15,234 nt of DNA, taken from contig JAJUHD010000042.1 in NCBI GenBank assembly GCA_029268085.1, forward strand, positions 1-15,234, written 5' to 3'. The notes under the pieces are model-generated. The model made no database searches and was not told the origin of the DNA. It saw only the letters and a list, made by a program, of their open reading frames with translations. This DNA comes from Bacillota bacterium (GTDB lineage: Bacteria; Bacillota; Clostridia; Oscillospirales; Oscillospiraceae). Positions within the stretch are counted from its first letter, which is position 1. The number at the start of each line of letters is the position of its first letter. Below are positions 6,343 to 14,135 of the stretch, one piece after another. The position numbers and the translations under genes are program-made.

Positions 6343-7113
6343 ATGCAGAGTAAGGTAGAGATCAGCGGGATAAGCACTGCAAAACTTAAAGTTCTGAAAA
6401 ACGGCGAAATAATGGAGCTTCTCAGGAGAAGCAAGGAAGGCGACAAAAAGGCAAGGGAAGAGCTCATAGCGGGAAACCTCAGACTCGTGCTATCAGTTAT
6501 ACAAAAGTTTGCCGGGCGGGGGGAAAATGCTGACGACCTGTTCCAGGTGGGTTGCATCGGACTCATAAAAGCGATAGATAATTTCGATATGTCGCAGAAT
6601 GTGCGTTTTTCAACCTACGGAGTACCTATGATAATCGGGGAGATACGAAGATACCTGCGCGACAACAGCTCCATCCGCGTCAGCCGAAGCATGCGGGACC
6701 TTGCGTACAGGGTCCTGCAGGTCAAGGAAAAGCTCACGAACGATCTTCAGCGCGACCCGACCGTAGAGGAGATAGCAAAGGAACTGGGAATAAAAAGGGA
6801 GGAAGTCGTCTTTTCGATGGATGCTATAATGGATCCGATTTCTCTTTACGAACCAATGTACAACGACGGAGGCGACACGGTCTGCGTGATGGACCAGGTG
6901 AGCGACAATAAAAACACCGACGCGAGCTGGCTCGAGCGCCTGGCCCTTTCCGAGGCGATAGAAAGACTCAGCGAGCGTGAAAAAAGAATTCTGGCGCTGA
7001 GATTTTATGAGGGCAAAACACAGATGGAAGTCGCGTCCGAAGTGGGAATAAGCCAGGCTCAGGTATCAAGACTGGAAAAAAACGCGATAAATCAGATAAA
7101 AAAGTGCATATAA
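6343..7113 (+). CDS. sigG: RNA polymerase sporulation sigma factor SigmaG
   Basis: 256 residues, close to the ~260 of B. subtilis SigmaG, the late forespore sigma factor. The hallmark N-terminus is present (QSKVEISGISTAKLKVLKN). Region 2 follows at about 45-108 (NLRLVLSVIQKF, DDLFQVGCIGLIKAIDNFD, VRFSTYGVPMIIGEIRRYLRDN), then IRVSRSMRDLAY at 111-122. Region 3 is about 130-180, including DPISLYEPMYNDGGD. Region 4 ends in GKTQMEVASEVGISQAQVSRLE (224-245). The ATG has GAGGGGG nine bases upstream. SigmaG is usually found directly after sigE in Clostridia and Bacilli; here two genes and a mobile repeat lie between them. Confidence 0.97.
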   Translation: MQSKVEISGISTAKLKVLKNGEIMELLRRSKEGDKKAREELIAGNLRLVLSVIQKFAGRGENADDLFQVGCIGLIKAIDNFDMSQNVRFSTYGVPMIIGEIRRYLRDNSSIRVSRSMRDLAYRVLQVKEKLTNDLQRDPTVEEIAKELGIKREEVVFSMDAIMDPISLYEPMYNDGGDTVCVMDQVSDNKNTDASWLERLALSEAIERLSEREKRILALRFYEGKTQMEVASEVGISQAQVSRLEKNAINQIKKCI

Positions 7114-7133
7114 TGCTTAACAAAGTCAAAAAA

Positions 7134-7166
7134 GTTCCCCTCCGTGGCATATACACGGAGGGGAAC
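7134..7166. terminator. Bidirectional terminator between sigG and acsB
   Basis: Perfect 13-bp stem GTTCCCCTCCGTG (7134-7146) and CACGGAGGGGAAC (7154-7166) with loop GCATATA. An A-rich tract precedes it (GTCAAAAAA) and an AT-rich tract follows (AATATATAT). It can end both sigG (+) and the CODH/ACS operon (-). Confidence 0.75.
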
Positions 7167-7199
7167 AATATATATGTAAGGCTTTCGCCTGATAAGCGC

Positions 7200-9329
7200 T
7201 TACATCATGGGTTCCATGCCGAGGGCGGGATGTCCCTTTTCGGCGAGGAAGTTCATCAGGGTCTCCGGATCCTCGCATATGGTTTCGTCGCCTATCATAT
7301 CTGTGAAATTATCTATATCGTAAAGCTCCTTTGCCGTCGCGTTGAGCCTGGCTGCCACCATCTCCTTGAGAGCCTTCGGCATCCAGACAATGCGCGCCAC
7401 GCCGCCGTCGGCTTTCATAAATTTCTTCGAGCCGATGAAGTGCTTCCCGTGGCCCATGAAGCCGGGGGTCTGTACGCCGCCGCCGGTCATGGAAGCCATT
7501 TCGGCGAAGGTCATTCCGAGGGGAGTCATTCCGGCATGCTCGCGGTTGACTATTACGACACCGTTCGAGCAGGGCTCGATTCCGCAGATGCACTCGAAGC
7601 AGCCGCAGCTGGTCATCGGGTCTATCATTATGGAGTACAGCGCAACGCTCTCCAGAGCGCCGTTGGAATAGGTCTTTACGGCGTCGTCGACGTCCTTCCA
7701 CTTTCCTATGCGCTCGTCGATCAGGCCGCCTTTGCCGATGACGCGGCAAGGACCGTTCGGATCAAGCTCGTTGGAGGCTTTGGCGTCGAGCCAGGAAACG
7801 GCTCCACAGAGGCCGAGGCGCTCGGGGGTAACGACGCAGACGTGCGAGGGGGAGAAGGACTGGCAGAGTATGCAGGAGTAGAACTTGTCGACGTTCTCGT
7901 CGGTGAGGGACTTGAGACGCTCGTCGCGCTTGTCGTAAATGGGCGTCGCCAGATCCTTTCTCAGCGCCTTGACCTTGGAGGGCTCCGTCACTATGGTTAC
8001 CTGGCACTTGTCTATGACATTTTCGAAATCGTTCTTGAGCTTTGCGTAAAGCACCTCGCCGATGTGAGCAGCCCTGAAGCCGGCGTCAAAGGCGTTCTTG
8101 CTGATACGGATACGGATCATGTCCCTCTGGCCTGTGTGCATAACACCCTCGAGGTAGTTGAGGTAGTGGTGGAATTTGCGCTCGAAAACAGGCTCGAAGT
8201 CGGACTGCATATTTTTGCCCGCGACGTCGACTATAATGCCCATGTTCATTTCTCCGCCGACAGGGATGGCGTCGAAATCCGGGCCGTCGAGTACAATCTT
8301 ATGATCCTCAACCTCGGAAAGCTCGACTGCGCGGCAAAGCTCAAAGCAGTCGTTCCTGGAGCCGTCTATCTGTACGCGCATGTCGCCGCGCCTGATAATC
8401 TCGCCTTCAAAAGCGGGAGCAAGGCAGAGCGGAACGTCGACCTTGGTGATCTTGATCTTGATGTCTCTGGCCTCGAGAGAAGTATCGACGAAATCCTTCG
8501 TGTTTTCCTGAACGATAAGGCTCTTCGGTATGCGCCAGATGTTGTTGGTTTCATTGGTGATGACGGGGAAGCCAAGCGCTATGGCGCCGCCGCCGCATGC
8601 GACCGTCATGTCGCTGAGGGGGGCATAGGCGTTTACGAAAGCGAATATGCGCTCAAAGGTGTACTTGCACATTCCGTAATAGTCCCCGGCGGGGATGTTG
8701 CCGAAGATCATGGCTGCGCGCAGCGCGACCGAAATGACGTGCGCCACGGAGGAAAGGTCGTCGCCCAGCGTTAGTATGCGAACCTTGAAGTTCATGTTGA
8801 CTCCGGCTCTAACGGCCTGCTGGATTATGCCTCCGACGAGAAATACTATGATGCCCTTGGACTGATAGTCCTTTATTATGCTGGCCGCTTCCTCGTCCGA
8901 GGGGGCGGGGCCGATAAGCACCGCAACGCCGGGTATGTCCTTTGTTACGAGGGGAACGCCCAGCTCGCGGATTTCGGCGTCCGAAAGATGACCGTGATAG
9001 TCTCCGGTGTAGGGGTTTTCTTCAAATACATATTTCACAGCTTCTATGACTTCTGCGGAAAGCGCGGTCGCTATGCCCGTGGAAAACACGTCCTTGACGC
9101 GGCGCTCGCGGGTCATCATGGACTTTATGGTGCCGAGCGCTTCCTTAAGCTCTCCCAGCGTGCCGATTTTCTTCGCGGTGAAGGCGTAAAGGCAGGGAAG
9201 ACTGTAAGCTGTATCAGGGAAGGAAACTTTTTTGTCCGCTCCGAACTTTGAAAGCGCCTCGTCGACGGATTTTACCGCCAGCGCATACATTTCGTCCGAG
9301 CCGTTGAATACTCTATCTATAAGTGTCAT
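7200..9329 (-). CDS. acsB: Acetyl-CoA synthase, CODH/ACS complex alpha subunit (AcsB)
   Basis: 709 residues. It joins CO, the methyl group from the corrinoid protein and CoA into acetyl-CoA, the last step of the Wood-Ljungdahl pathway, in a cytoplasmic complex with CooS. Cluster A ligands are all visible: C486, C489, C498 and C508 (CILCQSF.., HVC, LGLCGA) for the Fe4S4 cluster, and the C575-G576-C577 motif for the distal nickel. Each is exactly 20 less than the Moorella thermoacetica numbering I recall (506, 509, 518, 528, 595, 597), so the domain layout is conserved and only the N-terminus is shorter. The N-terminal third (1-310) is the CODH-binding, channel-forming domain. ATG at 9329 was chosen for its GGAGG six bases upstream; the in-frame extension to 9371 lacks family similarity. 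Last gene of the minus-strand operon. Confidence 0.97.
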   Translation of the reverse strand: MTLIDRVFNGSDEMYALAVKSVDEALSKFGADKKVSFPDTAYSLPCLYAFTAKKIGTLGELKEALGTIKSMMTRERRVKDVFSTGIATALSAEVIEAVKYVFEENPYTGDYHGHLSDAEIRELGVPLVTKDIPGVAVLIGPAPSDEEAASIIKDYQSKGIIVFLVGGIIQQAVRAGVNMNFKVRILTLGDDLSSVAHVISVALRAAMIFGNIPAGDYYGMCKYTFERIFAFVNAYAPLSDMTVACGGGAIALGFPVITNETNNIWRIPKSLIVQENTKDFVDTSLEARDIKIKITKVDVPLCLAPAFEGEIIRRGDMRVQIDGSRNDCFELCRAVELSEVEDHKIVLDGPDFDAIPVGGEMNMGIIVDVAGKNMQSDFEPVFERKFHHYLNYLEGVMHTGQRDMIRIRISKNAFDAGFRAAHIGEVLYAKLKNDFENVIDKCQVTIVTEPSKVKALRKDLATPIYDKRDERLKSLTDENVDKFYSCILCQSFSPSHVCVVTPERLGLCGAVSWLDAKASNELDPNGPCRVIGKGGLIDERIGKWKDVDDAVKTYSNGALESVALYSIMIDPMTSCGCFECICGIEPCSNGVVIVNREHAGMTPLGMTFAEMASMTGGGVQTPGFMGHGKHFIGSKKFMKADGGVARIVWMPKALKEMVAARLNATAKELYDIDNFTDMIGDETICEDPETLMNFLAEKGHPALGMEPMM

Positions 9330-9348
9330 ATAAACCTCCATTAGCTCC

Positions 9349-9465
9349 TCACATAATACCGTATGCCTCAAACAGAGCGTACGGCATGTGGCGCGTCTGC
9401 CGCTTGCCGGCGAGCGGCTCGCCTATTTTTGCTGACGGCGCTGTTTCGGCCCCGTCTGCGGTCAT
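9349..9465 (-). CDS. 38-aa small ORF between cooC and acsB
   Basis: Begins with an ATG that overlaps the cooC stop codon (ATGA) and ends at a TGA 19 bases before the acsB start, so it fills almost the whole cooC-acsB gap. The product starts MTADGAETAPSAKIGEPLAG and ends in RHMPYALFEAYGIM. I do not recognise it. No Shine-Dalgarno sequence stands out; translation would depend on coupling to cooC. It could be a real small subunit, a leader that links translation of cooC to acsB, or chance. The chance view is weakened by the precise overlap at one end and the GGAG just after the other. Confidence 0.4.
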   Translation of the reverse strand: MTADGAETAPSAKIGEPLAGKRQTRHMPYALFEAYGIM

Positions 9466-10238
9466 TTAACCGATAAGTCGATTTTCCGCTTGATAACCCT
9501 TATTTCCTCCACGGCGGAAGGAGAAATATCATATGGCGATTTGCCCTGCCTGTCGGCATCGGCTATTTCCGCGTTATAATGTATAAAACCTAAAAAATCT
9601 TCCTCAGGTACGTTTTCCATGATGAACTTCTCGTCATCCGGATTTCTTATCTTGTTTGCGACCACCCTGACGCTTGGTACAAAGAGGTCGGAAGCAAGCT
9701 TTTTTACATTGCGGTAGGTCTGTATGCTCCTTGCGCCCGGCTCCACGACTACTATAAAGTTGTCCATGCAGCCCGCGGTACCCCGGCCGAGATGCTCCAG
9801 TCCTGCCTCCATGTCCATTATCACGACGTCCTCTTTGCCTATTATAAGGTTGGAGATAATAGCCTTAAGCATGACATGCTCCGGGCATACGCAGCCCGTT
9901 CCGCCTGTTTCGACCGTGCCGAGAATCAGGAGCCTTACGCCGTTTTTTGCCTTGGCGTACTGTGCCGGAATGTCGTCCACCCTGGGGTTCAGCCTGAAAA
10001 ACTTGCCCATGTTGTCTTCGGACGCGCCGGTGCGCTCGTTTATAAGCTCGCGCATTTTTGAAATCGGCGTTATCTCCGAAAGCTCATCCTCGGTAAACCC
10101 GAGAGCGAGCCCGAGATTGGCGTCTGGGTCAACGTCCGCCGCGAGAACGTTTCGTCCTTCCTCGGCGTAAAGCCTTGCAAGCACCGCGGAAAAGGTAGTC
10201 TTGCCGACTCCGCCCTTGCCCGTTACCGCAATTTTCAT
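9462..10238 (-). CDS. cooC: CO dehydrogenase maturation ATPase (CooC, nickel insertion)
   Basis: 258 residues, a MinD/ParA-type P-loop ATPase that helps load nickel into the C-cluster of CO dehydrogenase. The deviant Walker A GKGGVGKTT is at residues 7-15, with AADVDPDANLGLALG at 33-47. The CxC metal-binding motif of CooC proteins is present (C116-V-C118 in GTGCVCPEH), as are the switch-like MDMEAGLEHLGRG and the base-binding VANKIRNPDDE stretches. ATG at 10238 was chosen because the product then begins MKIAVTGKGGVGKTT and AAAGG lies upstream. It starts 13 bases after the cooS stop, so the two are co-transcribed. Confidence 0.95.
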   Translation of the reverse strand: MKIAVTGKGGVGKTTFSAVLARLYAEEGRNVLAADVDPDANLGLALGFTEDELSEITPISKMRELINERTGASEDNMGKFFRLNPRVDDIPAQYAKAKNGVRLLILGTVETGGTGCVCPEHVMLKAIISNLIIGKEDVVIMDMEAGLEHLGRGTAGCMDNFIVVVEPGARSIQTYRNVKKLASDLFVPSVRVVANKIRNPDDEKFIMENVPEEDFLGFIHYNAEIADADRQGKSPYDISPSAVEEIRVIKRKIDLSVK

Positions 10239-10251
10239 TTTCGTACCTTTC

Positions 10252-12135
10252 TTAGATGCCGAGAGCGGTTCTCTTGGCCTCAATGCCCTCTATAATGCTG
10301 GCCGCAAGCTTCGAGGGATCCATATTGATTATAAAGCCCGCGCCTACCATCTTTCTCGTGCCCTCGGTGATAAGCTCCATCATCTGCGAGGAGCCCTTGA
10401 CCTGCGGCTCGATGCCGAGGTATGTATCGATGCCTGAGGCTATGACGTAGTTTGCGATTGAAACCGCCTTCTCGCTCATCCATTCGGGAGCGCAGCCAAC
10501 TATCGGAAGCTTGGCAACATCTACGTTCCATTCCTTCGCTATACCCGTGACGAGAAGGAGGATGCGGCTGATGTCGACGCAGGAGCCCATGTGCAGAACA
10601 GGCGGTATATCGGCAAGCTCGCAGACCCTTCTGAGGCCCTCGCCGCAAAGCTCCTTGGCTTCCTTCTGCAGGAGACCCGCCTTTGCGGCCGCCTGAGCCG
10701 AGCAGCCTGTCGCAACTATGATAATATCGTTCTTCAAAAGCTCCTTCATTATTCCGATATGAGAGAGATCCTGTCTTACCTTCGGGTTGTTGCAGCCGAC
10801 AATGCCGACGGCTCCGCGGAGAACGCCGGATTCAAGGCACTCGACAAGCGGCCTGTATGTTCCGGTTACGTCGACGTGGGAGTTCGTAACGGTGTCGAGC
10901 CTCTTTATGATGGCTTCGCAGGAATAGCCTACGACAGCCTTCTGCTTATTCGAGGGTATGCAAACGTTGCTGCCCCTGTTGGCAAAGTTGTCGATAGCCA
11001 TTTTCACTATTTCGCGAGCCTGGTCAAGAGCCCTTATCGGATCGAAGCGTATAAATTCAGAGTCGGGTATGCGCGCTTTTTCGGATGTCGTAATGAACTT
11101 GGTGTGGAAGCACTTCGTGAGAGGTCCGAGAGCGGGGAAGATGCACTGAACGTCGACCACTATAAGCTCGACGGCTCCGGTAAGGATGGCGCCCTCCTGC
11201 TGGAGGAAGTTGCCCGCCATCTTGACGCCGTGGCGCATCGTGATCTCGTTTGCGGTGCAGCAGAGGCCCGCTATGTTTATGCCGTGCGCGCCCTTGCTCT
11301 TTGCGTAGTCGATGAGGTCGGCCTGATTTGAAGCGGCGACGATCATTTCGGACATGGCGGGGTCGTGACCGTGGATGATGATGTTTACCATGTTCTTGTC
11401 GATAACGCCGAGGTCAGCCTCCGTAACCTTGGGGGTGGGAGTTCCGAACAGGATGTCCGAAAACTCGGTGCCCATCATTGAACCGCCCCAGCCGTCGGAA
11501 AGACCGGTGCGCATGCCCTGCATGACGAGGGCTTCCGCGTCGGAGGTGCAGCCCATATGCGTCATGTGCATGATGGTAGCTATTTCGCGGTCGATAGCGC
11601 GGGGGGCAATCTCAAGCTTTTCCCAGAGCTTCTGACGCTCTTCCGTGGCGCGGCTCAGGAAACGAAGCTCTCCGAAGGGCTTGCCGTACTCCATAAGACC
11701 GATCTCGGCTACCTCGTGAGCGATCTCATAAATATCTCTGCCTTCGGTTTTTACGCCCCATTCGTTTGCGAGCTTAAGGAGCTTTTCCTCGTCCTTTACG
11801 ACATAGTTCCCGTCCTTTGAGGAAACGTGAAGGACGTGCGCAATCTCGCGGCCGTGGTCGGAGTGCGCTGCGGCGCCGCCCGCTATGAAGCGGACGTAGT
11901 TTCTGCCGGCTATTGCATGAGCGTCGGCTCCGCAAATACCCCTTGAGGCCTTCGGCGTTATGCGGCAGGGTCCCATAGAGCAGATGCGGCAGCAGATGCC
12001 GTCCTCACCGAATTTGCACTGGGGAGTCTGGTTCTTTTTCCTGTCCTCCCATGTTTCGGCGCCGGCCTTGATCGCGAGTTCTCTGAGGATCTGATTGTTG
12101 TTTTCCATGGTTTCGATTGAAGTAAAGATGCTCAT
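10252..12135 (-). CDS. cooS: Anaerobic Ni-Fe-S carbon monoxide dehydrogenase catalytic subunit (CooS/AcsA)
   Basis: 627 residues, the usual length. It reduces CO2 to CO (or oxidises CO) and feeds CO to AcsB through a channel. Cluster D and B ligands are C40, C48 and C49, C52, C57, C68 (spacing C-x7-CC-x2-C-x4-C-x10-C). C-cluster ligands are in place: H257 (HGHDP), C292 or C293 (GLCCTANE), C331 (VQCIFP), C448 (VGCNNP), C478 (TGCSA) and C519 (GSCVD). The start is uncertain: neither ATG 12135 nor in-frame ATG 12108 has a Shine-Dalgarno sequence at normal distance. The nearest one (AGAGGAGAAG on the - strand, about 12169-12178) is some 35 bases upstream. First gene of the operon. Confidence 0.96.
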   Translation of the reverse strand: MSIFTSIETMENNNQILRELAIKAGAETWEDRKKNQTPQCKFGEDGICCRICSMGPCRITPKASRGICGADAHAIAGRNYVRFIAGGAAAHSDHGREIAHVLHVSSKDGNYVVKDEEKLLKLANEWGVKTEGRDIYEIAHEVAEIGLMEYGKPFGELRFLSRATEERQKLWEKLEIAPRAIDREIATIMHMTHMGCTSDAEALVMQGMRTGLSDGWGGSMMGTEFSDILFGTPTPKVTEADLGVIDKNMVNIIIHGHDPAMSEMIVAASNQADLIDYAKSKGAHGINIAGLCCTANEITMRHGVKMAGNFLQQEGAILTGAVELIVVDVQCIFPALGPLTKCFHTKFITTSEKARIPDSEFIRFDPIRALDQAREIVKMAIDNFANRGSNVCIPSNKQKAVVGYSCEAIIKRLDTVTNSHVDVTGTYRPLVECLESGVLRGAVGIVGCNNPKVRQDLSHIGIMKELLKNDIIIVATGCSAQAAAKAGLLQKEAKELCGEGLRRVCELADIPPVLHMGSCVDISRILLLVTGIAKEWNVDVAKLPIVGCAPEWMSEKAVSIANYVIASGIDTYLGIEPQVKGSSQMMELITEGTRKMVGAGFIINMDPSKLAASIIEGIEAKRTALGI

Positions 12136-12543
12136 AGAATTGTTGTCTATCGGTCAGATGCCGATATACTTCTCCTCTCTTAATATGGGCAGTATGTTTA
12201 TGATAACCTTCCATAGCTCCGTCATTTTTTGCGTTCATGACATCACTATTCAAGTATACATTTTAATATAAGCCAATCAGTACATCTAGAACTATTTTAA
12301 GAATTATATGATAAAATGATTGAATAAAATCAAAAAAAATACATCATTTTGCAAGAAGCTTCCAATCGATAACATTTTACCTAATGGGCGGCGTTTTTAT
12401 CGATAAAAAAATATCCGATTAACCAAAAAATTGCGCTGCATCATCCTCCGGTTTTTGAGATAATTTCAGCCGCTGAGGCATTATTTTCAAAAGAAATAAA
12501 TATAATGACTAGGGACAGTGTTTTTTTGGCGGGAGGTGTCAAT
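12136..12543. other. AT-rich divergent intergenic region between cooS and the ymxH-like gene
   Basis: About 400 bases without a convincing gene. On the minus strand it must hold the CODH/ACS operon promoter; I could not fix a clear -35/-10 pair. A perfect 16-bp palindrome (TTTTTATCGATAAAAA) lies at 12394-12409. Closer to cooS, the minus strand carries AGAGGAGAAG followed by a small TATCGG/CCGATA hairpin (about 12147-12165). On the plus strand TATAAT (12501-12506) is a possible -10 for the ymxH-like gene, with no good -35 box. Confidence 0.5.
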
Positions 12544-12804
12544 ATGCAGTGCAGGATTGCCGATCTGAGATGCAAAGAGGTTATAAACGTGTGCGACGGC
12601 GAAAGACTCGGCTTTGTGGACGATGTTCTTGTGGAACTGCCGTCCGGACATGTTTGCGCAATCGTAGTGCCGGGAGAGTGCAGGTGTTTCGGCCTTTTCG
12701 GGCATGACGAGGACTACATAATCCCCTGGGAGTGCATCGTCAAAATGGGTGAAGACGTTATTCTGGCGGAGGTACGAACCGATCATAGAAAATCGAGAAG
12801 ATAA
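12544..12804 (+). CDS. YlmC/YmxH family PRC-barrel sporulation protein
   Basis: 86 residues, typical of this small PRC-barrel family common in spore formers and annotated as sporulation-associated; its biochemical role is not settled. The family pattern is visible: IADLRCKEVINVCDGERLG (5-23), VDDVLVEL (25-32), CAIVVPG (38-44), FGLFG with DYIIPWECIVKMGEDVILAEV (58-77). ATG 12544 was preferred over the in-frame ATG at 12505 because GGGAGGTG lies just upstream and the product then has family length. The gene stands alone between the CODH/ACS operon and rpsB-tsf. Confidence 0.87.
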   Translation: MQCRIADLRCKEVINVCDGERLGFVDDVLVELPSGHVCAIVVPGECRCFGLFGHDEDYIIPWECIVKMGEDVILAEVRTDHRKSRR

Positions 12805-12812
12805 GATAAACG

Positions 12813-12840
12813 GCGGCCGCCAAAGCGCGAGCCGCTTTTT
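12813..12840 (+). terminator. Possible terminator after the ymxH-like gene
   Basis: GCGGC (12813-12817) pairs with GCCGC (12831-12835) and is followed by TTTTT. The stem is only 5 bp with a 13-base loop, so it is a weak candidate. Confidence 0.45.
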
Positions 12841-13219
12841 ATTTACGTCAAAATTATATATAAATTTGTTTTGAAAAATATAAATATATTACTGCGGTTT
12901 AATGTTTTTCTGAAAATAAAACGTGGTTTTCAATAAAAATACACAATTGTTTATGTTGAATTTTCAGCTTTATAAAAAGTTTGAATATTCATTAAAGGTG
13001 CAATATTATTCATGGCGCGGCATAACCGAAGCGGATCAGGACAGGATGCGGCTTGCGTTTGCAAAAGCAATTTTATTTCAGTGCGGCAGCTTTTTCTGCC
13101 ATCCTGTCACTATGTCGGCCGCTGCATGTGGGAATTGAAGAGAAAAAGCCGAAATAATACATAAAATGCATTCCCGGCGGAATTAATAAAACAAATAAGG
13201 TAATTATAACAGAAAATGC
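12841..13219. other. Gene-poor AT-rich spacer before rpsB with a possible multi-hairpin segment
   Basis: The first ~170 bases are AT-rich with no feature I can support. At 13040-13108 a 9-bp closing pair (GACAGGATG and CATCCTGTC) encloses two smaller hairpins: one around TTGC-GTTT-GCAA (about 13053-13064) and one with GGCAG-CTTTTT-CTGCC arms (about 13085-13100). A 71-codon ATG frame (12923-13138) crosses this part, but it has no good ribosome site and an odd composition, so I do not call it. Confidence 0.4.
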
Positions 13220-13248
13220 TTGCAAAATGGGGTACCTTGTGCTAAAAT
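13220..13248 (+). promoter_or_regulatory. SigmaA-type promoter of rpsB-tsf
   Basis: TTGCAA (13220-13225) and TAAAAT (13243-13248) with a 17-bp spacer and an extended -10 TG (TGCTAAAAT). The predicted start point near 13255 leaves a leader of about 97 bases. Confidence 0.7.
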
Positions 13249-13254
13249 ACCAAA

Positions 13255-13351
13255 GCATTACACATGGGGGGAGACCGGGGGCCTTGTGCCGCAAGGTTGG
13301 CTCTTGAGGATGAACTCCCCAGAGGGTATGAACTAAAAAGGAGGACAAAAC
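13255..13351 (+). promoter_or_regulatory. Structured 5' leader of rpsB, putative autoregulatory RNA
   Basis: GGGGAG (13268-13273) pairs with CTCCCC (13315-13320), enclosing a CCTTG/CAAGG hairpin with loop TGCCG (13282-13296) and further G-rich sequence. A single-stranded stretch with GGAGG then leads to the rpsB ATG. Ribosomal protein operons often have such leaders, bound by one of their own products; S2 is the known regulator of rpsB-tsf in E. coli. Regulation here is inference from structure and position. Confidence 0.45.
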
Positions 13352-14104
13352 ATGTCAAACGTAATTTCTATGAAGCAGCTTCTGGAGGCCGGCGTGCATT
13401 TCGGCCACCAGACAAGAAGATGGAACCCGAAGATGGCGCCTTATATTTATATGGAGCGAAACGGAATCTACATTATCGACCTTCAGAAGACCGTGAAAAA
13501 GCTCGAAGAGGCGTACAGCTTTGTGCGCTCGCTTTCCGAAAACGGCCAGAGCGTTCTTTTCGTGGGCACCAAGAAGCAGGCCCAGGACGCGATCAGAGAG
13601 GAAGCCGAAAGGGTGGGGATGTTCTTTGTTAACGCCCGCTGGCTCGGCGGAATGCTCACCAACTTCAAAACTATGAGGACGAGGATAGACCGGCTCAACC
13701 AGCTCCGCAGGATGCAGGAGGACGGTACCTTCGATATGCTTCCCAAAAAGGAAGTAATCAAGCTCACAAACGAGATCGAGAGGCTTGAAAAATACCTCGG
13801 CGGCGTCAAGGAAATGAAGAAGCTGCCCGGCGCGCTCTTTATAATAGATCCCCGCAAGGAGAGAAACGCCATATCCGAAGCGAGGAAGCTCGGCATCCCC
13901 ATCGTAGCCATCGTGGATACTAACTGCGATCCGGACGAGATAGATTATATAATTCCCGGCAACGACGACGCGATACGCGCAATAAAGCTCATTTCCCAGA
14001 CCATCGCCAATGCGGTTATAGAAGGCAGGCAGGGATCCGACGCGCTTCCCGCGGCGGAAGAAGCGGAGCAGCCGGAGGCGAAAGAGGAAACGGCTGCCGA
14101 GTAA
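13352..14104 (+). CDS. rpsB: 30S ribosomal protein S2 (uS2)
   Basis: 250 residues. Family landmarks are MKQLLEAGVHFGHQTRRWNPKMAPYIY (split over 7-33), IYIIDLQKTVKKLEEAY, FVGTKKQAQDAI, RWLGGMLTNFKTMR, PGALFIIDPRKERNAISEARKLGIPIVAIVDTNCDPD and the NDDAIRAIKLI end of the core, followed by an acidic Glu/Ala-rich tail. Some segments are abbreviated here. AAAAAGGAGG precedes the ATG. First gene of the rpsB-tsf operon, 31 bases before tsf. Confidence 0.98.
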   Translation: MSNVISMKQLLEAGVHFGHQTRRWNPKMAPYIYMERNGIYIIDLQKTVKKLEEAYSFVRSLSENGQSVLFVGTKKQAQDAIREEAERVGMFFVNARWLGGMLTNFKTMRTRIDRLNQLRRMQEDGTFDMLPKKEVIKLTNEIERLEKYLGGVKEMKKLPGALFIIDPRKERNAISEARKLGIPIVAIVDTNCDPDEIDYIIPGNDDAIRAIKLISQTIANAVIEGRQGSDALPAAEEAEQPEAKEETAAE

Positions 14105-14135
14105 TAAACAGACGAACCGAAAGGAAGGAAAATAT

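Noticed and set aside
7104..8774. 556-codon open frame on the + strand opposite acsB
   Set aside because: It is antisense to a gene with complete catalytic motifs. The frame is open because of the codon bias of acsB on the other strand, and its product has no recognisable domain.
12005..12253. 82-codon minus-strand frame at the cooS start
   Set aside because: It overlaps the conserved N-terminal cysteine region of cooS in another frame and has no homology I recognise.
12481..12506. Strong SigmaA promoter for the ymxH-like gene
   Set aside because: TATAAT at 12501-12506 is good, but no acceptable -35 box lies 16-18 bases upstream, so it is mentioned only as a possible -10.
12923..13138. 71-codon frame upstream of rpsB
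   Set aside because: No clear ribosome site, AT-driven composition in the first half, and it crosses the inverted-repeat segment. I could not support it as a gene.
13220..13351. T-box riboswitch before rpsB
   Set aside because: A GGTACC-like string is present, but the specifier stem, the conserved T-box sequence and an antiterminator arrangement are not visible.
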